The position numbers and the translations under genes are program-made. A DNA stretch of 64,000 bases from Streptomyces sp. RKAG293 (GTDB lineage: Bacteria; Actinomycetota; Actinomycetes; Streptomycetales; Streptomycetaceae): NCBI RefSeq assembly GCF_023701745.1, contig NZ_JAJOZB010000001.1, positions 2,858,501 to 2,922,500 on the forward strand. The letters are read 5' to 3'. Shown piece by piece: positions 15,911-25,976 of this stretch; position 1 is the stretch's first letter; every line of letters starts with the position of its first letter. A model generated the notes under the pieces. That model saw only the letters and a list, made by a program, of their open reading frames with translations. It was not told the origin of the DNA and ran no database searches.

Positions 15911-17422
15911 GTGACTGCACTGACACTCAGCACTTCCTCCGGCGCAGCGTTGCGCGCGGATGCCGTCGTCATCGGAGTGACCAAGGGCGCCAAGGGCCCC
16001 GAGGTCGCCGCTGGTGCGGAAGCCGTGGACGCGGCGTTCGACGGCAAGCTCGCCGCGACGCTGGAACTCCTCGGCGCCTCGGGCGGCGAGGGCGAGGTGA
16101 CGAAGCTGCCGGCTCCGTCCGGCGTGAAGTCGGCGGTGGTGCTCGCTGTGGGCCTGGGTGAGACGCCCGCCGACGGTGCCGGCTACGACGCCGAGGCGCT
16201 GCGCCGGGCGGCCGGTGCCGCTGCGCGTGCGCTGAGCGGGACGAAGAAGGCGGCGTTCGCGCTGCCGGCGACGGACGCGGCGGGCGTGGAGGCGGTGGCG
16301 ACGGGCGCACTGCTGGGCGCCTACGCGTACACGGCGTACCGGGTGGACAGCGCCGGCGGCAAGGGTCCGCTGGGCGAGATCGCCCTGGTGGGCGCCAAGC
16401 CGCGCGACAAGGCGCACAAGGCCGCGGCCGAGCGGGCGACCGCGGTGGCCGAGGAGGTCAACCGGGCGCGCGACCTGATCAACATGCCGCCGAACGACCT
16501 GAACCCGAAGGCGTTCGCGTCCGCGGTCCAGGCCGCGGGCAAGGAGCACGGTCTCAAGGTCGAGGTGCTCGACGAGAAGGCGCTGCTCAAGGGCGGCTTC
16601 GGCGGCATCATGGGCGTCGGCCAGGGCTCGGCGACCCCGCCGCGGCTGGTGAAGGTGGCGTACACCCACCCGAAGGCGAAGAAGACCGTCGCGCTGGTCG
16701 GCAAGGGCATCACGTACGACTCCGGCGGCATCTCCCTGAAGCCCCCGGGCCACAACGAGACGATGAAGTGCGACATGAGCGGTGCGGCCGCCGTGTTCGC
16801 GACCGTCGTGGCCGCCTCCAAGCTGGGCCTGCAGGTCAACGTGACCGGCTGGCTGGCGCTGGCGGAGAACATGCCGGGCGGCAACGCGACGCGCCCCGGC
16901 GACGTGCTGAAGATGTACTCGGGCAAGACCGTCGAGGTGCTCAACACCGACGCCGAGGGCCGGCTGGTCCTGGCGGACGCGCTGGCGCGCGCCTCGGAGG
17001 AGAACCCGGACGCGATCGTGGACGTGGCGACGCTGACCGGCGCGATGGTGCTGGCGCTCGGTACCCGCACGTTCGCGATCATGTCGAACGACGACGGCTT
17101 CCGTACCGTGCTGCACGAGACGGCGACGGAGTCGGGCGAGCAGGCGTGGCCGATGCCGATGCCGCCGGAGCTGCTCAAGGCGATGGACTCCCCGGTCGCG
17201 GACATCGCGAACATGGGCGAGCGGGCGGGCGGCGGCCTGGTGGCCGGTCTGTTCCTGCAGGAGTTCGTGGGCGAGGGCATCACCTGGGCGCACCTGGACA
17301 TCGCGGGCCCGGCGTTCAACGAGGGCGCGCCGTTCGGCTACACCCCCAAGGGCGGCGCCGGCACGGCGGTCCGCACCCTGGTCCGGCTGGTCGAGAAGAC
17401 CGCCTCGGGCGACGTCCTCTAG
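15911..17422 (+). CDS. pepA: Leucyl aminopeptidase PepA (M17)
   Basis: A 503-residue M17 cytosol aminopeptidase, which removes N-terminal residues from peptides as a two-metal hexamer. The catalytic domain shows the metal and substrate residues in GKGITYDSGGISLKP, MKCDMSGAAAV and the signature NTDAEGRLVLADAL, with ALGTRTFAIMSN and HLDIAGPAFNEG later. The N-terminal ~170 residues are the Ala-rich regulatory domain. The start is GTG at 15911 (TALTLSTSSGAALRA); an earlier in-frame ATG at 15845 lies in the untranslated leader. A strong terminator follows. Confidence 0.96.
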   Translation: MTALTLSTSSGAALRADAVVIGVTKGAKGPEVAAGAEAVDAAFDGKLAATLELLGASGGEGEVTKLPAPSGVKSAVVLAVGLGETPADGAGYDAEALRRAAGAAARALSGTKKAAFALPATDAAGVEAVATGALLGAYAYTAYRVDSAGGKGPLGEIALVGAKPRDKAHKAAAERATAVAEEVNRARDLINMPPNDLNPKAFASAVQAAGKEHGLKVEVLDEKALLKGGFGGIMGVGQGSATPPRLVKVAYTHPKAKKTVALVGKGITYDSGGISLKPPGHNETMKCDMSGAAAVFATVVAASKLGLQVNVTGWLALAENMPGGNATRPGDVLKMYSGKTVEVLNTDAEGRLVLADALARASEENPDAIVDVATLTGAMVLALGTRTFAIMSNDDGFRTVLHETATESGEQAWPMPMPPELLKAMDSPVADIANMGERAGGGLVAGLFLQEFVGEGITWAHLDIAGPAFNEGAPFGYTPKGGAGTAVRTLVRLVEKTASGDVL

Positions 17423-17498
17423 ACACCCGACGGAACCCCGAGCGGACGCGCTTCCGGCCCCGCGTTTCAGCCGGAATCCAGTGCTCGTTCGTACGAAG

Positions 17499-17532
17499 GT
17501 ACGGCCCCGGGCTAGCACGCCCGGGGCCGTAC
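17499..17532 (+). terminator. Terminator after pepA
   Basis: A perfect 14-bp stem (gtacggccccgggc and its complement) with loop tagcac lies 77 bases after the pepA stop. The remaining spacer to 17791 (about 260 bp) holds no gene and presumably carries the lpd promoter and leader. A less GC-rich run around 17690-17735 is visible. Confidence 0.85.
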
Positions 17533-17791
17533 GCGCGACCGGGCAGGTGTTCGCCCTGAGCGAGATTCCAGCGCCCGGAGTGCCCCTTACGGGCCAGTAG
17601 CCTCCCGGGATGAGGCTTAAGTCCGTCTCAGACCCCGGCCCGGTGGCCCGTCCGCCGCGAACAAGTGCGAAGATGTTGGTCGGCACGACAGGGCCCAGTT
17701 TTCAAAGTTTTCAGACATAGCGGCCGAATTAACAGCCGCCGCCCGGTCACCACAGACCGGCTCCGGCGTACCCATGCATGGAGGACGTGAC

Positions 17792-19180
17792 GTGGCGAAC
17801 GACGCCAGCACCGTTTTCGACCTAGTGATCCTCGGCGGCGGCAGTGGCGGTTACGCCGCGGCGCTGCGCGCGGCGCAGCTGGGCCTGGACGTCGCCCTGA
17901 TCGAGAAGAACAAGCTCGGTGGCACGTGTCTGCACAACGGCTGCATCCCCACAAAGGCTCTGCTGCACGCGGGCGAGATCGCCGACCAGGCTCGTGAGAG
18001 CGAGCAGTTCGGTGTCAAGACCACCTTCGATGGCATCGACATGGCGGGTGTCCACAAGTACAAGGACGACGTGATCGCGGGCCTGTACAAGGGTCTGCAG
18101 GGGCTGGTCGCCAGCCGCAAGATCACTTACGTCACGGGTGAGGGCCGGGTGTCCTCCCCCACCACCGTCGATGTGAACGGCGAGCGCTACACCGGCCGCC
18201 ACCTCCTGCTGGCGACCGGCTCCGTGCCGAAGTCGCTGCCGGGTCTGAACATCGACGGCGACCGCATCATCTCCTCGGACCACGCGCTGGTCCTGGACCG
18301 CGTCCCGAAGTCCGCGATCGTGCTGGGCGGCGGCGTCATCGGCGTCGAGTTCGCCTCCGCGTGGAAGTCCTTCGGCGCGGACATCACGATCATCGAGGGC
18401 CTGCCGCACCTGGCCCCGCTCGAGGACGAGAACAGCTCCAAGATCCTGGAGCGCGCGTTCCGCAAGCGCGGCATCAAGTTCAACCTCGGCACCTTCTTCC
18501 AGAAGGCCGAGTACACGGCCGACGGTGTGAAGGTGACCCTCGCCGACGGCAAGGAGTTCGAGGCCGAGCTGCTGCTCGTCGCCGTCGGCCGCGGCCCGGT
18601 CTCGCAGGGCCTGGGCTACGAGGAGGCCGGTGTCGCGCTCGACCGCGGCTATGTCCTCGTCGACGAGTACATGCAGACCAACGTGCCGACCATCTCGGCC
18701 GTCGGCGACCTCGTCCCGACGCTCCAGCTCGCGCACGTCGGCTTCGCCGAGGGCATCCTGGTAGCCGAGCGGCTGGCCGGTCTCAAGGCCGTGCCGATCG
18801 ACTACGACGGTGTTCCGCGCGTCACGTACTGCCACCCGGAGGTCGCCTCCGTCGGTATCACCGAGGCGAAGGCCAAGGAGCTGTACGGCGCCGACAAGGT
18901 CGTCACCCTGAAGTACAACCTCGCGGGCAACGGCAAGAGCAAGATCCTCAAGACCGCGGGCGAGATCAAGCTCGTCCAGGTCAGGGACGGTGCCGTCGTC
19001 GGCGTCCACATGGTCGGTGACCGTATGGGCGAGCAGGTCGGCGAAGCCCAGCTGATCTACAACTGGGAAGCGCTGCCGGCCGAGGTCGCCCAGCTCATCC
19101 ACGCGCACCCGACCCAGAGCGAGGCGCTCGGCGAGGCCCACCTGGCCCTCGCGGGCAAGCCGCTGCACTCGCACGACTAA
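17792..19180 (+). CDS. lpdA: Dihydrolipoyl dehydrogenase (E3)
   Basis: A 462-residue flavoprotein that reoxidises dihydrolipoyl groups of 2-oxoacid dehydrogenase complexes with NAD. The FAD-binding motif is LGGGSGGYAAALRA. The redox-active disulfide is Cys46/Cys51 in GGTCLHNGCIPTK. The NAD-binding motif is VLGGGVIGVEFAS. The C-terminal active-site HAHPTQSEALGEA carries the catalytic His/Glu. GTG at 17792 is chosen because gagga lies just upstream; an in-frame ATG at 17774 has no ribosome-binding site. sucB follows after 51 bp, giving an E3-E2 operon. Confidence 0.96.
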   Translation: MANDASTVFDLVILGGGSGGYAAALRAAQLGLDVALIEKNKLGGTCLHNGCIPTKALLHAGEIADQARESEQFGVKTTFDGIDMAGVHKYKDDVIAGLYKGLQGLVASRKITYVTGEGRVSSPTTVDVNGERYTGRHLLLATGSVPKSLPGLNIDGDRIISSDHALVLDRVPKSAIVLGGGVIGVEFASAWKSFGADITIIEGLPHLAPLEDENSSKILERAFRKRGIKFNLGTFFQKAEYTADGVKVTLADGKEFEAELLLVAVGRGPVSQGLGYEEAGVALDRGYVLVDEYMQTNVPTISAVGDLVPTLQLAHVGFAEGILVAERLAGLKAVPIDYDGVPRVTYCHPEVASVGITEAKAKELYGADKVVTLKYNLAGNGKSKILKTAGEIKLVQVRDGAVVGVHMVGDRMGEQVGEAQLIYNWEALPAEVAQLIHAHPTQSEALGEAHLALAGKPLHSHD

Positions 19181-19231
19181 GCCCCTCACCACGCACCCCA
19201 TCCGCACAGATCGTTAGGAGCAACCGCAACC

Positions 19232-20998
19232 ATGGCGGTTTCCGTAACCCTTCCGGCGCTCGGCGAGAGCGTGACCGAGGGCACCGTCACCCGTTGGCTC
19301 AAGGCCGAGGGTGAACGCGTCGAGGCAGACGAGCCGCTGCTCGAGGTGTCGACCGACAAGGTCGACACCGAGATCCCGTCGCCCGCCTCCGGCATTCTGG
19401 CCTCCATCAAGGTGGCCGAGGACGAGACCGTCGAGGTCGGCGCCGAGCTGGCCATCATCGACGACGGCTCGGGCGCGCCCGCCGCCGCCCCGGCCGCTGC
19501 CGAGGCTCCGGCCCCGGCTCCCGTCCAGGCCGAGGCCCCCGCCGCGCCGGCTCCGGCCGCCGAGGCCCCCGCGGCCCCGGCCCCGGCCGCCGCTCCTTCG
19601 GGTTCCGCCGAGGGCACCCCGGTCCTGCTGCCCGCACTGGGCGAGTCGGTCACCGAGGGCACCGTCACCCGTTGGCTCAAGTCGGTCGGCGAGACCGTCG
19701 AGGCCGACGAGCCGCTGCTCGAGGTCTCCACCGACAAGGTCGACACCGAGATCCCGGCCCCGACCGGTGGTGTCCTCCTGGAGATCCTCATCAACGAGGA
19801 CGAGACCGCCGAGGTCGGCGCCAAGCTCGCCATCATCGGCGCCGCGGGTTCCGCTCCGGCGGCTGCCCCGGCCGCCGCGGCTCCGGCTCCGGCCGCCGCC
19901 CCGGCACCGGCTCCCGCCGCTCCGGCCCCCGCCGCGGCACCGGCCGCTCCGGCACCGGCCGCCCCGGCCCCGCAGGCCCAGGCACCGGCTCCGGTCGCGC
20001 CCGCCGCCCCGGCTCCGGCACCCGCCGCTCCCGCCCAGGCCCCGGCCGCCGCTCCGGCACCGGCCACCTCGGGTGACGACGGCGCCTACGTGACCCCCCT
20101 GGTCCGTAAGCTCGCCACCGAGAACGGCGTGAACCTGTCCTCGGTCAAGGGCACCGGCGTCGGTGGCCGTATCCGCAAGCAGGACGTGCTCGCCGCCGCC
20201 GAGGCCGCCAAGGCCGCGGCCACCGCGGCCCCGGCCGCGTCCGCGCCCGCTCCGAAGGCCGCCCTGGTGGCGTCCCCGCTGCGTGGCCAGACGGTCAAGA
20301 TGACCCGGATGCGCAAGGTCATCGGCGACAACATGATGAAGGCGCTGCACAGCCAGGCGCAGCTCACCAGCGTGGTCGAGGTGGACGTCACCAAGGTCAT
20401 GCAGATGCGCAACAAGGCCAAGGACGCGTTCGCGCAACGCGAGGGCGTCAAGCTCTCGCCGATGCCGTTCTTCGTCAAGGCCGCGGCCCAGGCGCTGAAG
20501 GCCCACCCGGTCGTCAACGCCCGGATCAACGAGGACGAGGGCACCATCACCTACTTCGACTCCGAGAACATCGGTATCGCGGTGGACTCCGAGAAGGGTC
20601 TGATGACTCCGGTCATCAAGGGTGCGGGCGACCTCAACATCGCGGGTATCTCCAAGCGGACCGCGGAGCTGGCCGGCAAGGTCCGGGCGAGCAAGATCAG
20701 CCCGGACGAGCTGTCCGGCGCCACCTTCACGATCAGCAACACCGGCTCGCGCGGTGCGCTGTTCGACACGGTGATCGTGCCCCCGAACCAGGCCGCCATC
20801 CTGGGCATCGGCGCGACCGTCAAGCGTCCGGTGGTCATCGAGACGCCCGAGGGCACCGTCATCGGCGTCCGCGACATGACGTACCTGGCGCTCTCCTACG
20901 ACCACCGCCTGGTGGACGGTGCCGACGCGGCCCGTTACCTGACGGCCGTCAAGGAGATCCTGGAAGCCGCCGAGTTCGAGACCGAGATCGGTCTCTGA
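19232..20998 (+). CDS. sucB: 2-oxoglutarate dehydrogenase E2, dihydrolipoyl succinyltransferase
   Basis: A 588-residue E2 with two lipoyl domains (lipoylated Lys43 and Lys169, both in [10 protein letters not shown]). Each is followed by an Ala/Pro-rich swinging arm; the second runs about 210-283. A peripheral-subunit-binding domain follows ([30 protein letters not shown]). The catalytic acyltransferase domain has active-site His558 and Asp562 ([11 protein letters not shown]). It belongs to the TCA cycle complex. Actinobacterial E2 of this kind also serves pyruvate dehydrogenase, so the acyl group cannot be fixed from sequence alone. The lipB/lipA genes 7-9 kb away supply its cofactor. Confidence 0.95.
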   Translation: MAVSVTLPALGESVTEGTVTRWLKAEGERVEADEPLLEVSTDKVDTEIPSPASGILASIKVAEDETVEVGAELAIIDDGSGAPAAAPAAAEAPAPAPVQAEAPAAPAPAAEAPAAPAPAAAPSGSAEGTPVLLPALGESVTEGTVTRWLKSVGETVEADEPLLEVSTDKVDTEIPAPTGGVLLEILINEDETAEVGAKLAIIGAAGSAPAAAPAAAAPAPAAAPAPAPAAPAPAAAPAAPAPAAPAPQAQAPAPVAPAAPAPAPAAPAQAPAAAPAPATSGDDGAYVTPLVRKLATENGVNLSSVKGTGVGGRIRKQDVLAAAEAAKAAATAAPAASAPAPKAALVASPLRGQTVKMTRMRKVIGDNMMKALHSQAQLTSVVEVDVTKVMQMRNKAKDAFAQREGVKLSPMPFFVKAAAQALKAHPVVNARINEDEGTITYFDSENIGIAVDSEKGLMTPVIKGAGDLNIAGISKRTAELAGKVRASKISPDELSGATFTISNTGSRGALFDTVIVPPNQAAILGIGATVKRPVVIETPEGTVIGVRDMTYLALSYDHRLVDGADAARYLTAVKEILEAAEFETEIGL

Positions 20999-21005
20999 GA
21001 CTCCT

Positions 21006-21076
21006 GCCGCGTCCCTGACGCGGCGAGGTGATCGCAGTGCGACGCCCCCGACCCGGTACGCCGGGCCGGGGGCGTC
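21006..21076 (+). terminator. Double terminator after sucB
   Basis: There are two hairpins: gccgcgtc-cct-gacgcggc at 21006-21024, and a longer one with 10-bp outer arms gacgcccccg/cgggggcgtc at 21041-21076. They end the lpdA-sucB transcript. The following bases to 21277 hold no gene. Confidence 0.75.
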
Positions 21077-21277
21077 GGCGTTGCGGTGGACGGGGGCGTC
21101 GGCGTTACGGCGGTGAGGACTGTCCGACAGAGAGGACTGTTCCGGCAGAGCGGACTACCTTGCCCTCGGGCCTGTCATTCGCCTTGTCGGCCACGCCGCA
21201 CCTCCTGTAGTGGTACGTACTGCATGACCGTCGCAGCCATACCCGGCACCCTGTGCCAGGTTTCCTCCGGAGGCATC

Positions 21278-22273
21278 TTGCCGCTTCACATAGATCTGCT
21301 GACCGAGCCCACCGGCGCGCAGCTCCACGACTGGCACCAGGTGCTCACCGCCGCCCTCGGCCATGACCTGCCCGGTGATCCGGTGCCCTCGTCGGACGAT
21401 GTGTCGGCCCAGCTCACGACGCCGAGCGCCGACAGCCGCACGCTGCTGTGGCTGGCGCGGAACACCGCGGGGGCGCCGGTGGGAACCGCCGCGCTGCGGC
21501 TGTTCGACGAGCCTGGACGCTCCCACCTCGCCGCGCTGGAGCTGTACTCGCACCCCGCCCACCGGCGCCTCGGCGCCGGTTCCCTGCTGCTGGACACCGC
21601 CGTGGGCGCGGCCCGCGGCGACGGGCGCCGCAGCCTCGTCACCAGAACCACGGTCGGGACCCCCGGCGACCGGTTCCTGGCCACCCGCGCCTTCACCCCG
21701 GCGCTGAAGCTCACCTGGCGGCGGCTGCGGTTCGACAGCATGGACACCGCCGCGATCGGCGCGCTCGCCGGCGAGCAGCACCCGGGCTACCGGCTGGAGA
21801 CCTGGGAGGGCGTCGCCCCCGATGCCCTGATCGACGGCTTCGCGCTCGCCAAGCGGGCCATGGGCGCCGGGCCGGCCGGCGGGATCCCCCACGGCCATGT
21901 GCCGTGGAACGCCGAGCGGGTCCGGTCCGCCTCCGAGCTCTTCGCCAAGCGCGGCGAACAGCTGATCACCGTGGCCGCGATCAGTGCCGCGGACGGTTCG
22001 GTCGCCGGGTACACCGAGCTGGTCGTACCGGCCGACGGCGCCGGCCGCGCGCTGCAGTACGACACGGCCGTCGTCCCCGGCCACCGCGGACACGGGCTCG
22101 GGCGCTGGATGAAGGCGTCGATGATCCAGCGGATCACCGCCGAGCTGCCCGGAGTGACGGAGATCGAGACCGACAACGCCGACGACAACCGGCACATGGT
22201 GGCGGTCAACGCGGGGCTCGGCTTCGTGCCCGTCCGGCAGACGGTGGAGTACCGGCTGAGCCTGGCGGAATGA
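21278..22273 (+). CDS. GNAT-family N-acetyltransferase, two-domain
   Basis: A 331-residue protein with two GNAT folds. The N-terminal one has LYSHPAHRRLGAGSLLLDTA (motif A with R/Q-x-x-G-x-G/A). The C-terminal one has AVVPGHRGHGLGRWMKASMI and the closing ETDNADDNRHMVAVNAGLGF. The C-terminal domain looks catalytic; the substrate is unknown. The TTG at 21278 has ggagg 5 bases upstream and is preferred over the in-frame ATG at 21224, which lacks a ribosome-binding site. Two-domain GNATs of this type are common single genes in Streptomyces. Confidence 0.85.
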   Translation: MPLHIDLLTEPTGAQLHDWHQVLTAALGHDLPGDPVPSSDDVSAQLTTPSADSRTLLWLARNTAGAPVGTAALRLFDEPGRSHLAALELYSHPAHRRLGAGSLLLDTAVGAARGDGRRSLVTRTTVGTPGDRFLATRAFTPALKLTWRRLRFDSMDTAAIGALAGEQHPGYRLETWEGVAPDALIDGFALAKRAMGAGPAGGIPHGHVPWNAERVRSASELFAKRGEQLITVAAISAADGSVAGYTELVVPADGAGRALQYDTAVVPGHRGHGLGRWMKASMIQRITAELPGVTEIETDNADDNRHMVAVNAGLGFVPVRQTVEYRLSLAE

Positions 22274-22412
22274 TTTCCTCCGATCCGTTCCGCGACCGCC
22301 GGGGAGCGCGCTGCGACGTCATCCGGCCATTGAGCCCAAACGTGCGTAACGACACGGGCGCATACGGGGCACTCCGCGTGCGTCCGGCCCCGGCAACCGG
22401 GAAGCTGGACGC

Positions 22413-22928
22413 GTGATGGACGAGACGGAGTTCTGGGAGATCATCGACAGTACGCGCACGGCCGCGGACGGTGATCCGGAGGAACAGGCCGATCTGCTGA
22501 TCGAGCGGCTCGCGCTGCTCGATCCGGACTCGGTCACGGACTTCGCGCGGCACTTCGAGACCCGCTTCGCGCGCGCCTTCCGCTGGGACGTGTGGAACGC
22601 CGCGGACATCATGCTGGGCGGCGCCGACGACGAGGCGTTCGACTTCTTCCGCTGCTGGCTGATCGGACAGGGCCGGCATGTCTTCGAGGGCGCCCTGCAC
22701 AGCCCCGACGACCTGGCCTTCCTCGTCGCGGAGTTCGACCCGGAGGTCGACGGCGACGCCGAGGAGCTGGGGTACGCGGCGGACGAGGCGTACGAGCAGC
22801 TGACCGGGGTGCGGCTGCCCGACCTGGAGCTGCCGCCGCCCGGTGACCCGGAGGGCGAGCAGCTGGACATGGACGACACGGACCTCATGGCGGACCGCTT
22901 TCCCAAGCTGTGGGCCCGCTTCGGCTGA
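22413..22928 (+). CDS. DUF4240 protein
   Basis: A 171-residue acidic cytosolic protein of the DUF4240 family. Seen are the opening MDETEFWEIIDSTR, LLIERLALLDPDSVTDFARH, WNAADIMLGGADDEAFDFFR and CWLIGQGRHVFEGAL. Function is unknown. DUF4240 relatives sometimes occur near SUKH/toxin-immunity loci, but nothing here supports that. Adjacent GTG and ATG codons (22413, 22416) are both possible starts. Confidence 0.87.
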   Translation: MMDETEFWEIIDSTRTAADGDPEEQADLLIERLALLDPDSVTDFARHFETRFARAFRWDVWNAADIMLGGADDEAFDFFRCWLIGQGRHVFEGALHSPDDLAFLVAEFDPEVDGDAEELGYAADEAYEQLTGVRLPDLELPPPGDPEGEQLDMDDTDLMADRFPKLWARFG

Positions 22929-23043
22929 CCGGCCGGCCCGGCTGAAGGAACCGCCTACCGGACCGCCCACAGGCCCGCCCGAGCAGGCCGGCCGAGCGGA
23001 CCGCCTGGGCGGGCGGGCTGACCGGCCCGGCTACGCGGAAGCG

Positions 23044-23544
23044 CTACGCCGCGGCGAAGCCCAGCGGCCGGCCCATCAGCACGTCGTCCACGTACGCGCC
23101 CTCCAGCAGGAACTCGCCCGGCAGCACGCCCTCGACCGCGAACCCCATCGACTCGTAGAGCCGCCGCGCCGGGGCGTTGTGGCCCAGCACCCGCAGGGTC
23201 ATCCGGGTCGCGCCCTGCCGGCCCGCCTCGTGCAGCGCCGCGTCCATCAGCCTGCGGGCGATGCCGCGGCCGCGGCACCAGGTGTCCACCGCGAGCCCCT
23301 GTATCTGGCGGACGTGCGCGTTGCACGGCAGCGGGGTGGGCGGCACGATCCGCACATAACCGGCCACCCGCCCGTCGACCTGCGCGATGAGGATCTCCTC
23401 CGGCGTATGGCGCTCGTCGTAGAACGGCTTGCCGGGGTCGGGCGGCGGCTGCACCGCGTGCAGCGAGGACCAGGTGCGGACGTCGATCCCGGCGAGGTCG
23501 GCCTCGTCGGCGTAGCTCGCCGAACGGACAATCACATCTGACAT
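23044..23544 (-). CDS. GNAT-family N-acetyltransferase
   Basis: A 166-residue single-domain GNAT. It has the AcCoA-binding motif (IQGLAVDTWCRGRGIARRLM) and the later RVLGHNAPARRLYESMGFAV typical of small-molecule or RimI-like acetyltransferases. The substrate is unknown. The start at 23544 (MSDVIVRSASYADEADLAGI) is the first sensible one. It is divergent from the TIGR01777 gene with a 76-bp gap. The gap on the other side, 22929-23043, is spacer. Confidence 0.87.
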   Translation of the reverse strand: MSDVIVRSASYADEADLAGIDVRTWSSLHAVQPPPDPGKPFYDERHTPEEILIAQVDGRVAGYVRIVPPTPLPCNAHVRQIQGLAVDTWCRGRGIARRLMDAALHEAGRQGATRMTLRVLGHNAPARRLYESMGFAVEGVLPGEFLLEGAYVDDVLMGRPLGFAAA

Positions 23545-23620
23545 GCCGGCAACTCTGCCACGCGCGGCGCCGCGCCCCCAGAGCGCCCCGCCGGGTCCCG
23601 GCGGCGGCAGAATGGGCCCC

Positions 23621-24514
23621 ATGCGTATCGCAGTCACCGGCGCGTCAGGCCTGATCGGCTCCGCCCTCGTCCACTCCCTCCGCACCGACGGGCACGAGGT
23701 GGTCCGCCTGGTCCGGCGGGAACCCGCCGGCCCCGACGAGGTCCGCTGGGACCCCGCGCGGCAGTCCGTGGACACCGAGGGGCTGGCGGGCTGCGACGCG
23801 GTCGTCCACCTCGCCGGCGCGGGCGTCGGCGACCACCGCTGGACCGCCGCGTACAAGAAGGAGATCCACGACAGCCGGGTGCTCGGCACCACGGCGATCG
23901 CCCGGGCCGTCGCGTCCCTCGACACCCCGCCCAAGGTCCTCGTCTGCGGCACCGCGCTCGGCTACTACGGCGACACCGGCGACCGCCGCACCGACGAGGA
24001 CGGCCCGGCCGGCGAGGGCTTCCTCGCCGGTGTCGTCCAGGACTGGGAGGCCGCCGCGGAACCCGCGGCCGCGGCCGGCATCCGGACCGTCTTCGCCCGC
24101 ACCGGGCTCGTCGTGTCCCGCCGGGGCGGCGCCTGGGGACGGTTGTTCCCGCTCTTCAACGCCGGTCTCGGCGGCCGGCTCGGCGACGGGCGGCAGTACT
24201 GGAGCTTCATCTCCCTGCACGACGAGATCGCCGCGTTCCGCCACATCATCGACACCGCGAGCCTCTCGGGACCGGTGAACCTGACGGCACCGGAACCCCT
24301 CACCAACCGCGAGGTGACCGCCGCGATGGGCCGCGTCATGCACCGGCCCACCCTCGCCGCCGTCCCCGCGTTCGCCCTGCGCATCGCGCTCGGCGAGTTC
24401 TCCCAGGACGTCCTGATGAGCCAGCGCGTGGTGCCGCGGCGGCTGCTCGACTCGGGCTTCTCCTTCGCGTTCCCGGGCATCGAGGACAGCATCCGGGCCG
24501 CGCGCGGGCACTGA
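23621..24514 (+). CDS. TIGR01777-family NAD-dependent epimerase-like protein
   Basis: A 297-residue extended short-chain dehydrogenase-like protein (YfcH/SDR39U1 group). Seen are the Rossmann motif VTGASGLIGSALV, the segment VVHLAGAGVGDHRWTAAYKK, the YYGDTGD stretch and the C-terminal RVVPRRLLDSGFSFAFP. The biochemical function is uncertain; relatives bind NADP and influence cell division or haem-related traits in some organisms. The start at 23621 directly precedes the nucleotide-binding strand. Confidence 0.9.
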   Translation: MRIAVTGASGLIGSALVHSLRTDGHEVVRLVRREPAGPDEVRWDPARQSVDTEGLAGCDAVVHLAGAGVGDHRWTAAYKKEIHDSRVLGTTAIARAVASLDTPPKVLVCGTALGYYGDTGDRRTDEDGPAGEGFLAGVVQDWEAAAEPAAAAGIRTVFARTGLVVSRRGGAWGRLFPLFNAGLGGRLGDGRQYWSFISLHDEIAAFRHIIDTASLSGPVNLTAPEPLTNREVTAAMGRVMHRPTLAAVPAFALRIALGEFSQDVLMSQRVVPRRLLDSGFSFAFPGIEDSIRAARGH

Positions 24515-24635
24515 GTGCCGAAAGGCTGAATCGCACCGTGCACCCGGTGCATCAGCCACGTGTGATGAGGGCATGACCCCTACCAGCGCCAGCTGACGCG
24601 AGCGGGGAACGAAGCCAACCTCCGGGAGGGGCATC

Positions 24636-25943
24636 GTGCTCTCAACAGCACGGCAAGCGGACGTCGTCGTGATCGGGGCCGGGCTCGCGGGCCTCGCCGC
24701 GGCGCACCATCTGATCGGTGCGGGGCTGACCGTCACCGTGCTGGAAGCGGGATCCCGGGTCGGCGGCCGGATGGCCACCGACACCGTGGACGGCTTCCGG
24801 CTCGACCACGGTCCACAGCTGCTCAACATGTCGTACCCCGAACTCCGGCGCACCCCGGGGCTCCAGGGGCTGCGGCTGCGCCCGTTCGCCCCGGGCGCCC
24901 TGGTGCGGGCCGGTGGCCGCGGCTACCGCGTCGGCGACACCCGCGGCACCCGGGCCCGGGCCGTGCTCTCCGCCGCCAGGACCCCGCTCGGCGACACCCT
25001 CGACCGGGCGGGGCTCGGCACCGCGCTCAACCGGCTGGCCGCCACCTCCACCGCCCGGCTCCTCGCCCGGCCCGAGACCACCACGGCCGCCGCACTGGCC
25101 GCCCGCGGCTTCGCCCCCCGCCTCCTCGACGGCTTCGTCCGGCCGCTGCTCAACGCCCTGCTCTGCGACCCGGAGCTCACCACCTCCAGCCGGTGCGCCG
25201 ACCTCGTGCTGCGCGGCTTCGCCCGTGGCGGAACGTGCCTGCCCGCCTCCGGCGCGGCCACCGTCCCGCAACACCTCGCCGCCGCCCTGCCGCCGGGCAC
25301 CGTCCGGCTCGGCGTCCGGGCCACCGCCGTCTCCGTCAACACCGTCGCCACCGACGGCCGCGGCACCGGCGAACTGCCCTGCCGCGCCGTGGTGGTGGCC
25401 ACCGGCGCCCGCGCCGCCGGCGAACTCCTCCCCGGGCTGCGGGTACCCGGCTTCCACGCCGTGACCGTCGTCCACCACGCCGCGCCGCGGTCCCCGCTGC
25501 GCGAGCCCCTCCTGGTCCTCGACGCCGACCGGCACGGTCCCGTCTCGCACACCCTCCCGGCCAGCGAACTCGACCCCTCCCGCGCCCCGTCCGGACGCGC
25601 CCTCGTCACGTCCGTCCTCCTCGGCCCCCAGGAGGACGGCGGCACCGACGACATCGCGGTCCGCAAACACCTGGCCGAGCTGTACGAGACCTCGACGGAC
25701 GACTGGGAACCCCTCGCCACCCACCACGACCCCGAGGCCGTCCCCGTGATGACCGCTCCCCACGACCTCCGACGCCCCGTCCGGCTCCTGTGCGGCCTCT
25801 ACGTCTGCGGCGACCACCGCGACACCAGCACCGTCCAGGGCGCCCTGCTCTCCGGCCGCCGTGCCGCCACCCACCTCCTGGCGGACTTCGGCCTCCACCC
25901 GGCAGTGGTGACATCGCCGCAGCCGGCGGAGGAGGCGGCATAA
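24636..25943 (+). CDS. FAD-dependent amine-oxidase-type oxidoreductase
   Basis: A 435-residue flavoprotein. The ADP-binding motif VVIGAGLAGLAAAHHL and the GG doublet VGGRMATDTVDGFRLDHGPQ mark the NAD(P)/FAD-dependent amine oxidase superfamily (protoporphyrinogen oxidase or phytoene-desaturase-like). The C-terminal YVCGDHRDTSTVQGALLSGR is the second FAD contact. The substrate cannot be assigned, and no carotenoid or haem genes are adjacent. The GTG at 24636 is supported by gggagggg upstream. It converges with the TPR regulator. Confidence 0.88.
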   Translation: MLSTARQADVVVIGAGLAGLAAAHHLIGAGLTVTVLEAGSRVGGRMATDTVDGFRLDHGPQLLNMSYPELRRTPGLQGLRLRPFAPGALVRAGGRGYRVGDTRGTRARAVLSAARTPLGDTLDRAGLGTALNRLAATSTARLLARPETTTAAALAARGFAPRLLDGFVRPLLNALLCDPELTTSSRCADLVLRGFARGGTCLPASGAATVPQHLAAALPPGTVRLGVRATAVSVNTVATDGRGTGELPCRAVVVATGARAAGELLPGLRVPGFHAVTVVHHAAPRSPLREPLLVLDADRHGPVSHTLPASELDPSRAPSGRALVTSVLLGPQEDGGTDDIAVRKHLAELYETSTDDWEPLATHHDPEAVPVMTAPHDLRRPVRLLCGLYVCGDHRDTSTVQGALLSGRRAATHLLADFGLHPAVVTSPQPAEEAA

Positions 25944-25976
25944 ACGACGACACGCCTCCGGGAGCGGGAGAGCACC

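Noticed and set aside
15389..17686. Long open frame (765 codons) antisense to the HTH-DUF5753, DUF397 and pepA genes
   Set aside because: It is produced by the codon bias of the opposite strand; composition is Arg/His/Gly-rich without domains, and pepA on the other strand is certain.
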